The notes under the pieces are model-generated. The model was not told where the DNA came from. It did no database searches and was given only the letters and a program-made list of their open reading frames with translations. DNA of 64,000 nucleotides from contig JXTB01000225.1 of NCBI GenBank assembly GCA_002914805.1, forward strand, positions 268,622-332,621, given 5' to 3'. Of the stretch, positions 1 to 12,700 are shown piece by piece. Made by a program: the position numbers and the translations under genes. Each line of letters starts with the position of its first letter. Positions within the stretch are counted from its first letter, which is position 1. This DNA comes from Parasponia andersonii. Its lineage: Eukaryota > Streptophyta > Magnoliopsida > Rosales > Cannabaceae.

Positions 1-504
1 CATTATCTACTATTCTTACTCTACGCACTCGACTACTTGAAGTCCCTGTTGTAGTCGCTGGAGTCTTACCTACTTCACCAAAGCATTCCTTTAACTCATC
101 TATTTTCTTTGCACCTGTTTCAGGCACAAATGAAGCATTTTGACTGCAACCCTTACCCACAGGTGTCAACTTCGGTAAAATGGACACACATAAAGGAGTA
201 CGGTTCTGAATAGAGTAAGACATCTCCTCAAGCCAAATTTCTAGGTCACTATCAGAGGTAATCTTCGTTGGAGGAATAGGGATTCCATCTCCACCATCAC
301 ATTTATAAACAACCTTAAGTTCTAAATCAAAACGATTTTTATCAACTCCAATCACCTCATACAGCTTATCTACAAGGGTCACAAAAGTTATACCCATCCA
401 TACACCCATGGCCTTACTTTCTTTAGCAATATAAGACCATAATATTTTCTCTGACGAAAACTTCCATTCACCGTTATACAAAACTATGATGTTGAAACGT
501 GACT
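1..504 (-). CDS. MuDR-family (MULE) transposase, N-terminal exon, partial
   Basis: Read on the minus strand, positions 504 to 1 are one open frame of about 167 codons with no stop, running off the window edge. The translation includes FNIIVLYNGEWKF, MGVWMGITFVTLVDKLYEV and IWLEEMSYSIQNRTPLCV. This resembles the N-terminal region of plant MuDR-like transposases that precedes the MULE catalytic core; the core and the SWIM zinc finger would lie outside the window. The exon seems to begin at a splice acceptor (CTGCAG at 505-510 after a long T-rich tract), so an upstream exon should carry the start codon. I could not find it, because a tandem array fills the adjacent DNA. The open frame suggests a fairly young copy. 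The family call is from memory of plant MULE proteins, not from a search. Confidence 0.6.
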
Positions 505-574
505 CTGCAGATGAAACAAAAAAAAAAAGAAATTAGATCCAACAGAAAAAATCATAAAATGTAAATGGAAGAAT

Positions 575-1480
575 CTATATTTTTAGCCATCGAAAATTGG
601 TCGAAATTGGTCGAAAGCAATAATCGAAATAGTCATCGAAAATAGGTCGAAAATTCGACTACCATCGAATTATAGTCGAAATATAGTCGACGAAATTCTT
701 ACATCTCAGACTTCAGCGAAATTTGGTTGAAATTATAATCTAAAATCGAAAAAATAATCGAAAAAGTCATCGAAAAAAATAATCGAATAGTCATCGAAAA
801 TATGTCGAAAATTCGACTACCGTCGAATAGTCATCGAAAATAGGTTGAAAATTCGACTACCATCGAATTATAGTCCAAATATAGTAGATGAAATTCTTAC
901 ATCTCAGACTTCAGCGAAATTTGGTCGAAATTATAATCCAAAATCGAAAGAATAATCGAAATAGTCATCGAAAAAAATAATCGAATAGTCATCGAAAATA
1001 TGTCGAAAATTCGACTACCATCGAATAGTCATCGAAAATAGGTCGAAAATTCGACTACCATCGAATTATAGTCGAAATATAGTCGACGAAATTCTTACAT
1101 CTCAGACTTCATCGAAATTTGGTCGAAATTATAATCGAAATATATCGAAATTGATCGAAAAAAATAATCAAAATAGTCATCGAAAATAGGTCGAAAATTC
1201 GACTACCATCGAATTATAGTCGAAATATAGTCGACGAAATTCTTGCATCTCAGACTTTATCGAAATTTGATCGAAATTATAATCAAAATACATCGAAATT
1301 GATCGAAAAAAATAATCAAAATAGTCATCGAAAATAGGTCAAAAATTCGACTACCATCGAATAGTCATCGAAAATAGGTCGAAAATTTGACTACCATCGA
1401 ATTATAATCGAAATATAGTTCGACGAAATTCTTACATCTCAGACTTCATCAAAATATGGTCAAAATTACATCGAAAATTC
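575..1480. repeat. TCGA-rich tandem array beside the MULE transposase
   Basis: About five degenerate units are stacked here. The landmark acatctcagactt recurs at 701, 899, 1097, 1245 (first base changed) and 1434, giving spacings of 198, 198, 148 and 189 bp. Each unit is built from short TCGA-containing words such as gtcgaaaattcgac, which is nearly palindromic, so CpG is enriched in an otherwise AT-rich region. Its position next to the 5' side of the transposase exon suggests the subterminal repeat zone of that MULE, which is inference. No coding frame is supported. Confidence 0.85.
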
Positions 1481-2529
1481 GATGCTTATACTGAGGCAGT
1501 CTGATTTTTTGAGAAATCCAGACTTTTGCAGATAATCCCAGACCTAGAAAACAACTTTTAATGTATAAATTATGCTTGTAACATATCGAAACTCAGTTAA
1601 AAACCATTTCAAACAGTACCCATAACATTTGAACATATAAATTACATACCCATTTCGCGGATTTCCGTCCTCCGTCTTACTGCCACGTCTTTTTTCTGTT
1701 TTTTCAACTTTTATCCTTTTCTTCTTTTCTGCTCTTAGAATTTTAGCTCCTTAGACAGTGTGATAAATTCAAGCATGAGATTACATGAAAGATTGTGAGG
1801 ATATAGAGGGAGGAATAAGGACAGCTTGGTTAAAGAGGAGAAGAGCGACATATACATTATAAACCAATTATTAAGAGCAGAAGTGACATTTCAGGTGGGT
1901 ATATGCATATTTTTCAGAGTTTTATTGAGGAAAGCATATGTGCCAAAATATGCCTCTTATAATACATATTTAACCTAATTTCTCTTTTTTTTTCCCAACT
2001 GTAATATTTGTTTCTGTTGTCTGGGGGGCTTTGAGAAGCAAATAGTTAAGTAACGGATAAGTTGTTGATTTATTTGTATCGAGTAAGAAAAGTGATAATC
2101 TGTTTAGTTGCAGTAGTTTGTACCCAAAGAAATAGTCTCATTTGTATTTGTATGCAGAGGTAAATGGTCAACAACACATTTTACGAAATGTTTGCCACAT
2201 TTCCAATTACTTGTCAATTGTTTCGAACTTGAACTCTCAAAAAAAAAAAAAAAATTATGAGGGGAAAATTGAAGAGGAAAGAGAGAGAATATTTTCTTAG
2301 AATTCTATAATTTAAAATTTTTTTAAAAAATATTTTATAATAATTTAAATCTTTTAAATTTATTGAAAATGTCAATTATAGAATCTACATAGATTTTTTT
2401 AAAAAATTTTGATAAAATTTAAACAAAAAAAAATAGAATTTTCAAGAATTTGTTTTTTTTCCCCATAAACTCAAGATCCAAACAGAACAAAGCAACCATT
2501 TTAAATAATCTAAAATAAGTCCATTACAC
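1481..2529. other. Intergenic, nothing supported
   Basis: AT-rich DNA with homopolymer runs (A run at 2240-2253) and no credible coding frame, RNA gene or repeat boundary. The end of the neighbouring MULE may lie near the start of this stretch, but I could not place it. Confidence 0.5.
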
Positions 2530-2803
2530 TATGTTTGGTAGGAGGATTTTTGAAAGAACGAAGAAAAGTGAAGATAAAGTTACAATCCATTATTTGATAC
2601 GAGAGAGAGAGGAGAAGTAGAAAGAGGAGGGTTGCATCCGGCCTTACCAAACTAATCCTTTCAAATTAAAAGGATTGGAGAAAAATAAAGAGAGAAAAAA
2701 AGTATAAATCGACAAATTTATCTTCCAAAATAATTAATTTAAAAAAAATGAGTAATATAGTAGTTTTATAAATAAATTCTCTACACTCTTCCTACTAAAC
2801 AAT
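2530..2803. mobile_element. MITE-like element, copy A
   Basis: The left edge reads tatgtttggtaggagga. The right edge, reverse-complemented, reads attgtttagtaggaaga. This gives an imperfect inverted repeat around 274 bp with no coding capacity. A related edge (tatttggtaagagcg) is seen at about 18050-18075, so this looks like a dispersed family. No clear target duplication was found, and the boundaries are approximate. Confidence 0.45.
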
Positions 2804-4376
2804 TTAAGCAATTTTCACTCTCTCTACCTCCTAATTTCTAGAAGTTACTTTCTAACCTAACACTATTTAAACCAACGACTTCCATAAGTATTTGACTTTG
2901 CAAAACACATATACTTTTAGATTCGTTTAGGAAAAAAATATAATAAATTGTTTTCAAGTTTCTATAATGAATCATATTTTTTCAGTTAGAACTTGAAGGA
3001 TTATAGTAAGTTTAATAGTAAATTATGAACTTTAAAATTATTTATTGAAAGGAAATTCAATAAAAATTCCAGCAAATTAACAACGTTAGATCAAGAACAT
3101 CTTTTATAATCATCTTATTGTGTCTTATCTCCACAGGTAATATAGAATGGCACATATTTTTTATGATAATACTGCTTATATTAATAACGTGTATCAACAT
3201 GGTTCATGATAATATTGTTAAGAATGAAAAGACTATTGAAAATTTATATTTAATGATTCGAATGGGATCAAAACATATTGATTTCCTAATTAATAAAACC
3301 ATAAAACAATGTTTAACAATCATAAGAGGAAGGGTAAAACCAATCAAGAAGCAAGTTGGAATCCTATAAAACTAAAACCCACTTATGGTAGATGGCATTT
3401 GTAAAGGTGTTATTGAGAATTAAGGCGTTTTAATCCTTAACTGAGGAGAGCGAGTAAAAGCATAAAAACGAGAAATGTTGAGCCCAGGTGGATTGTCCTA
3501 TCGCCACAAGAACGAGGGCCCATTAATCCACTTCAAGGATCCTTCAGTTTTCTAACGAGTGTGGTGACCCGAACTTGGAATGTGGTGCATACAATGTAAT
3601 GTACTTAAACCATTCTACCTAAAAAGACAAGCTTGTTAAGATGATGAATTTTTAATGACTTAATTTAAGTCCGTTACCGAAACTGTTAGTAAAGAGTGAT
3701 TATTTGCGGATAATAGACTCGCGAGTTGAATATTTTTATGGAATACGAATCATCATTAAGTCGTAAATTAGATAAAATAAAGATTTTGGCACATAAATTT
3801 CAAAATCTTTCGTCAGTCAATGCTCCTCACTTGATCTCTGAAAGATTTCGAGAACTTCATGCATTTATTTCAAGATAAAAAAAAAAAAAGGACCTAAACA
3901 ATGAAAACAGAGCTTAAAAAATTTCAAAAAATTTACTTAAAGTTCAAAAATTGGATGTGTTCAGAATAACAAAAAGAGAGGATCTAAGGGGGGCTCAGGC
4001 TCACTCATACTAAAAAAAAAAGAGGGAGGGATTCAAACAGAGGGGGGAGAAAAGGAAAGTGAGGTTTAATAGGATGCGGCTAGGTGCATTTTTAGCTTTA
4101 TAAGATGGTTCATTGTAAAGCTTTCGGATTTACTACAATGGTCGAAATTTTGACCCTAAGATAGGGGCATGAATAATACGATATCCCAATTATCTATTTA
4201 AATAACAACAATAATAAGTCCTATTTGATTCTATTATGTTCCGCATCAATAAGTCATCCCAAATCCCAAATCTTGGTATGAGATATCATGTTGCATAGAC
4301 CCTGTGCCAGTGGGGGATACAGCTTTTAAAATCATTAGAATTTAAAATTTCTAGTTTACAAATGCTTCTAGCGTCT
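2804..4376. other. Intergenic downstream of APC5; possible decayed retroelement
   Basis: No gene is supported. The 83-codon frame at 3118-3369 has AT-driven composition and no recognisable domain. The stretch 3400-4290 is more complex (for example tggtgacccgaacttgg at 3562) and reads like worn LTR-retroelement DNA, but no LTR pair, primer site or coding remnant could be placed. Confidence 0.35.
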
Positions 4377-7300
4377 CTATAACATATCGACAAAAGAATC
4401 TGCTTCAACATGGGCATTTTTGAGAGCCATAGTGTGCTTCTTGAATGAAGTTGCAGCTTCTTCCCTGTCCTCTAATCTCCCCAGTTTGTCATATATAATT
4501 GCCTTTAAATAGAAAGCTTCAGCCGCCAACTGATGATACTGGGAAATCATATCGTTATTAACAACTTAGAGAAGAGAAGTCTCAGCATAAAAAGGAAAGA
4601 AATGAGGCGAAGGCAAGGGATTAAAAGAAGTTTTCGACGTTTGCTTTTCCACCTGAGTTATTAAAGAAGTTCAATTTCAAGAATTCAAAAGGCAAAAAAA
4701 CGTTCCTTTAGGAACTATTATTTTAGTTTTCTCTAGATTAATAAGCTCTACAAGAACCTGTGTCTAGCACGTGTCTCTTTTCTCTAGAACTAAAAAGTAA
4801 AATTGTTAGAAGATATTCTTTTTTTTTTCGCAAATATGTAGATTGCTCTAGGTTTTAAACTACAAGTCAACTTAAATCTTGGCATGAGATATCAAGTTGC
4901 TTAAAACATTCGGATGTCGCAGTTCTCTACTCATCAGTCAACAATCAATACAACATTCACCAAATGTTAGACATATATTACAATAGAGAAAGAGTGACAA
5001 TATTTTGAAAGAGATAGAGAGGAGAGCAGTGAGTGCTTATTTCAGACTAGAAACTGGGAGACATATTTTCTCTTCTGAGTATGTTACACAAGACGTTTAT
5101 TTATTATGAGTTTTGTTTACTGTATGTTATAACATTATGAGTTTTGTTTACTGTATGTTATTAACATAATAAGGTGATATAACGAAGGGGTTAAAAAAAA
5201 AAAAAAAAGAAAAAGAAATCCTCGTTGTTTGACTGAAGTCCGGATAAGCAGAATTCTTAGTATCAACCAAGATAAATGATGTTCAATACATTGATATACA
5301 GATATTCACTTACCTCTAGTACTTCGAGCTCGCTAGAAGCTTGACTTAAAGGATCCAGCACAACCTCAGCATTTTCAGAAACTAGAGAAATTCAGGATAG
5401 GAAAATAAGTACACCTCGAGGTCAATGTCATCAGAGCTCATAAGAAGAAAACGAAAGAGTAAACAACTGCCAATGATGGCAGCTTGTACTCTGTACATAT
5501 TCATACTCGTAAAAAACTACAAATAGGGAACCACCTTCTCTAATTAAACTTTTTAAGAAACATTGTATTATTGTTCAAGGAGTTTACAATTGGAATAGAA
5601 AGATGGTTTGCCAAGTTACAATTTCAAATAGAAAGTTGCTAAAGGACATACCTGAAAAGTTTGGATCAGATAGGTGGCATTTTGCTTCTACAATATAGGT
5701 CCGTGCACGAAGCTCCAGACCTCCATGACCAAGTATTGTTGGAAGGACCCCATGCAAAAGGGATAAGGCCCTCTTTGCATGGTTTGATCCAAGTGAAAGC
5801 CATAATTCAGCCAATGTGAGTATGGCTGATGCTCTGAGAAGATCCAAGTTGAATGACTGGCAAAATGAGAGGCTTGCCAATGCATACGGGAAACCTAAAA
5901 CTGCATTTCCTGATCTCTGATAAAAGCAAATAAAACTTACCTTTACATGATTCAATCGAATATAAGGCCAGTAAGGTGAATAATAGCAATTATTATTGTA
6001 TAATATTACTATTTCAAACCATAATAAGACCAAAAAGTTGCTTAAAAAACTGCTCAATCAAACCGCCAGGAAATAGAAAGTATGACATTGAAAGTTCACT
6101 CCCATTGGAGATCTAAGTAGACATTCACAAGAGTAACTTAACCACCATACTAACAAATTAACTGTCTAAAACTTGTACAACAACTAGATATATGTCCGCC
6201 GTTAGAGGTTTTCAGCAGATGGGCAATAAGAATAATTTCAAAATCTCACCCCAAAACTGCCCCATGTTTTGGTGGATTAAATAATCTGGGCAGGCGGGTT
6301 GACTTTGTTGTGTTGAAATCTTCTTTTTTGGGGGAAAAAATATATGTACACACATCTTTGGATAATTTGAACACTACCAATGAACTATAATAGTTTTTTA
6401 GCTTATTAAGATAATCTAAATCATCCAACTGCACTTAGAAATAAAACGCACTAAACATTAACACATGAGAAATCAAAACAGAGTTCAGAAAACTAAAAAG
6501 ATTAAAACAGCAATAATATATGAGAAATCAAAATAGAGTTCAGAAAACTAAAAGATTAAAACCTTCTAAGTTCTAACGTCATATAGAGAATTAACAAGTG
6601 GGACATATTAAACAGAAAGCGCATTTCCATAAAAATCACTAAATATAAGCATGTTTTTTTTTTTTGGTGGAGTGTGGGTGTGTTCCACCCACCATAACTA
6701 GCTATTCAACCCACCCCCATCTGCCAATTTGAAACCCACCCCAAAAGTTGGCAAGTTTGACATTGCACCAAGTTCAGCGGGTGGAATGGGTGAGTGAGTT
6801 TTTGAACATAATGATCCGCTATGATCTTATTTGTTCTTTTAGACTGCATTGTATGTGCAACTTTATATAAATAATGGTATGCAGAATGGTTTTGCTTATT
6901 GTGTATGGTGGTCAGGAAGAGAGCAAGGAGGGGGACTAACCCAAAAGTCTAGCTTCCAAGTATAAGCGTTGTGTCAAATATAATATCGTACCTTGTGGAT
7001 TTCTGCAAGCAAAAGAAGAGTAGTTGCATTTTCCACTTGCAGATTGAATTTGTAACACATGCAAAAGAGGGAGTGTGCGACCTCCGCTGCCTGTAAAGAC
7101 ATTGTTTAAATAGATATATAAGTGTTCATGCGTGTGTCTGTGTGTATCTCAAATGCAGCCAAACAAGCATATTGAGACAATTATTTTTGTGCCAGGGTTC
7201 AGTTAGACATATAACAAGTATTGTCAAACCATAAAAAATCTGCTCTCGAGTATGGTAAGCCAAAGAAGTGTTGTGGAGAAATCAAGATTGTCTAATAATG

Positions 7301-9711
7301 CTAAGCCTAGGACGAAGGAAGAATTAGAGCAAAAGGAACTAATATCTGTGTCTTCAGAATAGCATTCGATCTGTTCTTGACAAAAGTACTTCTGGCCTCA
7401 TCAACTATATTCTTAATTCTTATCCAATTTTAAGACATTGCTTTTTTCTTTTTTTTTTAATGGTAGAAAATTTAAGGATATTTCAGTGGTATGTCAATTC
7501 TATGAATATACTGCTAGAGTTTCGATCCATCCTCTTTCCTTATCAGCAACTTTTAATGACTGAGAGCTATCATTTTCCAGAATCTTAGGCCCAAAGGATA
7601 TCATTTTCCAGAACTTGCAAGAAATATCATTTTCCGGAATGCATTGGTTTGTATTTTGCAAAAATATGATTAATTTACTAACAAAAACTCACGTCACTGA
7701 ATGTCTTGGCCTGTATTTAGCGAAATCACCATTAATTTCCACTACGAGTAGAGTAAGCCACAAATATATGCAATATACCTCAGAATTCAACTATGGTACT
7801 TTCAATACGTAGTACGAGGATTTCTAGATGTACATAATCTTTTTGGGGTATGGTGACCTGAACATGACAACTTTCACAAGTTACAAACAAACAACCTTTT
7901 ACTAATGGCGTCCTGTTTTTTGTTTTTCTGCATCCACTGAAGGCTAATCCTTATGGAAATTGTGAACCCAAAAGTTGTTAAAATCACAAGATAAGTTGAA
8001 GCTCTGTCATGCATATGGTAGATGGAGAAATTTAGCTTCAGAGTGAGGAGTTTAATGTTAGTGATGATCAAACCTCACTGAACTGGTTTGCTGCAAGCAA
8101 TGTACGAGCACGGCGAAGGCCTGCTTCTGTCTTCAATTCTATATCCACACCAGTAACAGACGAGGCCAGAACTCCAAGCTCATCACACACTTGTTGAGCA
8201 AGTTTCAGATGTCCTCTAAATGATACTCCACACATATTAAACTTATGTCAAACATACAAGAGCAAACTGCAAAATAATACTTTAAGTAATCTTTCTGCAC
8301 TTTTAACCTTATGTTTTGGAGTCTACAAAATAATACCTCCACGTTTAAAATTTCAAAAAATATACACCCTCTGTGCGTGAATTGACCAATTTGCCCCTCA
8401 TTAAACACCAAATCTGAATTGTGATTAACTTATACATATTACCAAACAAACCCTAATCCTAACCCTAATACTTGAAATGGATTAAAATAAAATTAAATCA
8501 AATTAACAAAAAAAAGAATTAAAAAATAACAATGGATGGGCTTTGTTACCAGTAAGTCTCTAGCCTTTGAACGATATTATTTTTGAATGGCCTATTTTAT
8601 TTTCTTGATGAAGCCAAATGTATGAAAGCCCTTATTGCAGTGATGTTTCTCTTCTTCTTTTTTTTTTTGTTTGCACAACAATTTTTACTTGAATAGAACT
8701 TCTTTCTGGGAATAACAACACATAACAAAAGAAGAGAAAAAAAACAATACAAACCAAATGAGATGCCTAGATCAAATCAATTCCCTTCTTCTCCTCATCC
8801 TCCTTTCCTTTCTCACCAACTCGGACTCGGACCCAAACACCACCTAAAGAATGAGAATGAGGTAGAGCGAGTTGAGATCAAGGAGATCTAATCAAGTCAT
8901 AGATCTATTGAGTCGAACTAGTCTAGCCACAAAAATAACTCCCTCCCCTTCCTAAATCTAACCTAGATTAGTTCGGTTTCTCCCACGATGCCGCCATTAG
9001 CCATTGTTTGATCCCATGCTGTTACTGTTTGCTGTTGTCAATTAAGCAACGATTCAGTTTCTCCCACGACGCTGCCATTAGCAATTGTTTGATCCCATGC
9101 CGTTATTGTTTGTCGTTGTCAATTGAGCAACGAGAAAGAGAGAGGACGGCAAGGTTAGAGGGAGAGCCCAACAAGGATAGAAGAACTATGGTCCTCCATA
9201 GATGCTGGCAAGAGAAAGAGAAAGTGGTAGAGAGATAAAGAGAGGGAGGAGATGATGAAGAGACTGTGTGAAAGAGAAAGAGGGGTTTTTTTTTTCAATG
9301 CTAAAAATGGGGCTTAGGATTAGCTGAAGAAATAATTTTTTTTTCTTACAAATTTTCTTATTTATACCAAGTTTTAATATGGGGCAATTTATTTTGTCTT
9401 TTAATATTATAAATATGTCAAATTCAGCTCAGAAGTATATATTTTATAAAATTTTAAATGTGAAGGTATAATTTTGCAAACACAAAAACATAGGGTTAAA
9501 AATGCAGAAAGGTCATACTTGAAGAAGGTATTCTTTTTGCAGTTTACTCAACATATAAATATAAAGTTAAACAACTTAAAAGACTAAAGCTAATAACTTA
9601 CCGATGTAAAGCACGCTCATGGAGCAGCTGCAGTTTCAGTACCAAGATTCGAGACTTTGACACAGTTAAAAACTTCTCCTCTGCTATTTTAAGAGCAGCA
9701 AATGCCTCTAG

Positions 9712-9748
<37 letters not shown>

Positions 9749-12700
9749 CAAAGAAATTATGTGAAAAATACGCTTGTGTATGTGAACATGCTTCAAGTCA
9801 AACAGAGAAAGATTGTTGCTCAAGAGTCAAGCCAAAAGAGAAATTGCAACTTTTAATAGGACCAAATTATTAAACAGATGCTTTAATACACTCGGCCAAA
9901 CAAAGAAGAAAGCAAAACTGTTGTTCTGGACAAATTCTAGAGCGGCACCACTTAACACAACACATAAGAGGAACAAAAATGATAAAAAAGAAAAAAAAAA
10001 AAAAGAATTAACTAAAATGTTACATTTAAAACCTCCACAACTACATCAATAGGTTGAAAAAAGGATTAAAAAAAAAGATGACGATGGAAAAAAACAAGAG
10101 CTGTGCCGCATGAATTGTTTAGTTAAGACTGAAGCATGGTGGAGCAAAGAGAGAGCATACAATAGCGAAGCCACATGGGGGCGAGTTGGGGCCACCGCCC
10201 AACTGAAAATTCTAAAATTTTAAATATGAATAGAAACTTTTTAAAACTTCTGATTTTGGAAATTTTTTTATTATCTTAAAATTTTAAGTTCCAATTTTGG
10301 CATCATGAATTAAATCCTAACTAAATGTATTTACTATATTTTTCTTAGGCCTAAAGCAGTTATGGACTTATTATAATAAGAGTTGAGTCCTATTTAAGGC
10401 CCAATAATTGTATGATTATTAAAAAACTGGGAACAAAAAATAAAAATGAAACCTATTGTTTTGTGTGTGTGCGTTTTTTTACTTAATTAAGAATTTCCTT
10501 TATGCCACCACTAGATGAAAGTTCTGGATCCATCACTGGTTGCATATGTCATCATATAAGCATATCAAGAATGCTAGACTATGGATGACATTTTGTTCAA
10601 AAGCCGCATAATCCACAAAAAGAATAAAAAAGGGTAACAAAATGGCAAACTATACCAAAAACAAGGTCACTATTTGAAGAACTTAACCACAAAATTCAAG
10701 GGTCCTTGCATAATCTTTTATGCTGAATATTCACACACAATTCAAGTGAAGAAAATGTTATTGACGCATTTCAACATTTAAACTAACCTTTGTATCCTTT
10801 GAATACCGCTAGATGTTGGATAAGCTTCACATATGCTAAAGATGCATCAGATGTACTGGAGTGATCCCCCCNAAAGAGAAGGTCACACAACCCAGTATAG
10901 GCATACGTGTGGAAATTCTCAGGTAGCTTCAGCTGGATTACCTTGAAACATCAGCAAAGCATGTTGCATAAACTAGCGCGTTGACTTTAGCAAGAGAGGC
11001 ACTGGCATAATACAAGAATGAAAAACTAGTAAACAATCAATTCATTGTAGGCCAAACAAGTAGTCCAAACAACTTTCACATACTTTTTGTATATACCTCA
11101 AATCCATAGAACTTTGGATTTCAGAATCAAAGTTCAGGTAACAAAATATTTATTAAAATTATGGATAATTTCCGGTAAACAAAGAACCCTTTGCCTTCCA
11201 AAACAAAGATAAATCTGTCCACAAAAGCTTCTAGATAACTCATATTATCCCAATACCTCTCATGTCAAAAACATACCAATCCTCCACAGAAAGCTATACA
11301 CTTTTGGTACCCACTGAGACATTTAGGAGCTATCGATAAAGACCTGCTAAATAAAGAGTCACCATTTCACACCACAGTCTCTTTCTCTTTATTGTCTTTA
11401 ACTGTTTTCCTGGTGCTTTATCCACCTCTAATACATTATACACTAAACATATTAGGCTACCTCTTTAATTTCTCCATAACATATAAGAGCATCTAATCCA
11501 GTCTAGTCAAAGAATCTTGCTCATATGATAAAATTTTAGTTAAGCCTTTAAACACAACTGCTTCAGTAGTAAAAGACTATTTTACAAGAATCTTCAATAG
11601 TCAAATAAGTGTAACAAATAAGCAAATTAAGGAAGGTCCTCACTTAAAGTTACCTGCCATATATCTCCCATGCAGTGGCACGAAGTAAGTATGAAGAACC
11701 CACTAATTGCAAAACGGATCCAGGAATTGAACTTGGTTGCGCACAGAACTGGAAAACATTATGATTGCTTTCAGTCCCATTTTCTTGAGATAATACTTGT
11801 GATCCCGTAGGTTTACGTAAATTTTTAAGCCAAGCAGTACTAAAATGACCATCAGTTGTCAGTGTAGTACTTTCAGAGCCAAACTCACTAATCAATTGAG
11901 AACTTGATCTAAGTTCCTGCAAGGATGGTTGAAACAAGGAAAAAGGAAATGAAATAAAATATGAGATAAGAAAAAACATAGCATCAAAAGTGAAACGTTA
12001 AAACAAGCAGTCTGAAAAAGGAAAAGAACAGGGATAATCATCAAGGTGTCAACATCAAACTACCTTGCAAACATTAATCGGTGATGTTCTAAGGTTCATG
12101 GAAGCCTTGGGACCAAATGATAGAAGAGGTCTTTGCACATGCTGTTTAGGATGATATAACAATTCCAAGTTACTTATTACAAAAACATTAACAGAGAAAA
12201 ATGAAATCACAGAACAAGAACAATTAAAAAAAAAAAAAAACTGCCACTTGGACTAAGTTACAGCATTAACTCATAAACATGTGAAACTGTGCAATTATCT
12301 AGGGGATAGGAGATATACAAACAATATCATCCAACTCAGTCCCCTAAGTGGCCAAGGGGAAGCATAAAGGAGACCTGCATCTAAAAATAACAACATAACA
12401 AAATCTGTTCCTACCGTCAAGTCAAATCTAGCAATGGCTAGATGATTTGAAGCAACTAGTCGTTTTAACTTCAAATTTTCTGCTCTCTTCAGAGAGCCTC
12501 TCAAGAGTACAAATAATTGTTGCTGAACAGAGAGCGAAATGCCTATGCTGGTCAAAGGTGAGTATGATGATCCCAGTATCCCAGTTGTACTCGAAATACC
12601 AGTTTCTGACAACAAGTTGCAGATTGCGGCTAGAGTGTAAGCAAGACAAACATCATTGCTTTGCTGCACAAGTTGAAATCATAAGGCCTCAGAGCAGGAC

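Noticed and set aside
575-1480. CRISPR-like array
   Set aside because: Units are long, degenerate and contiguous without unique spacers, and the genome is a plant's.
3118-3369. 83-codon frame left of APC5
   Set aside because: AT-driven composition with no recognisable domain and no leader or intron evidence.
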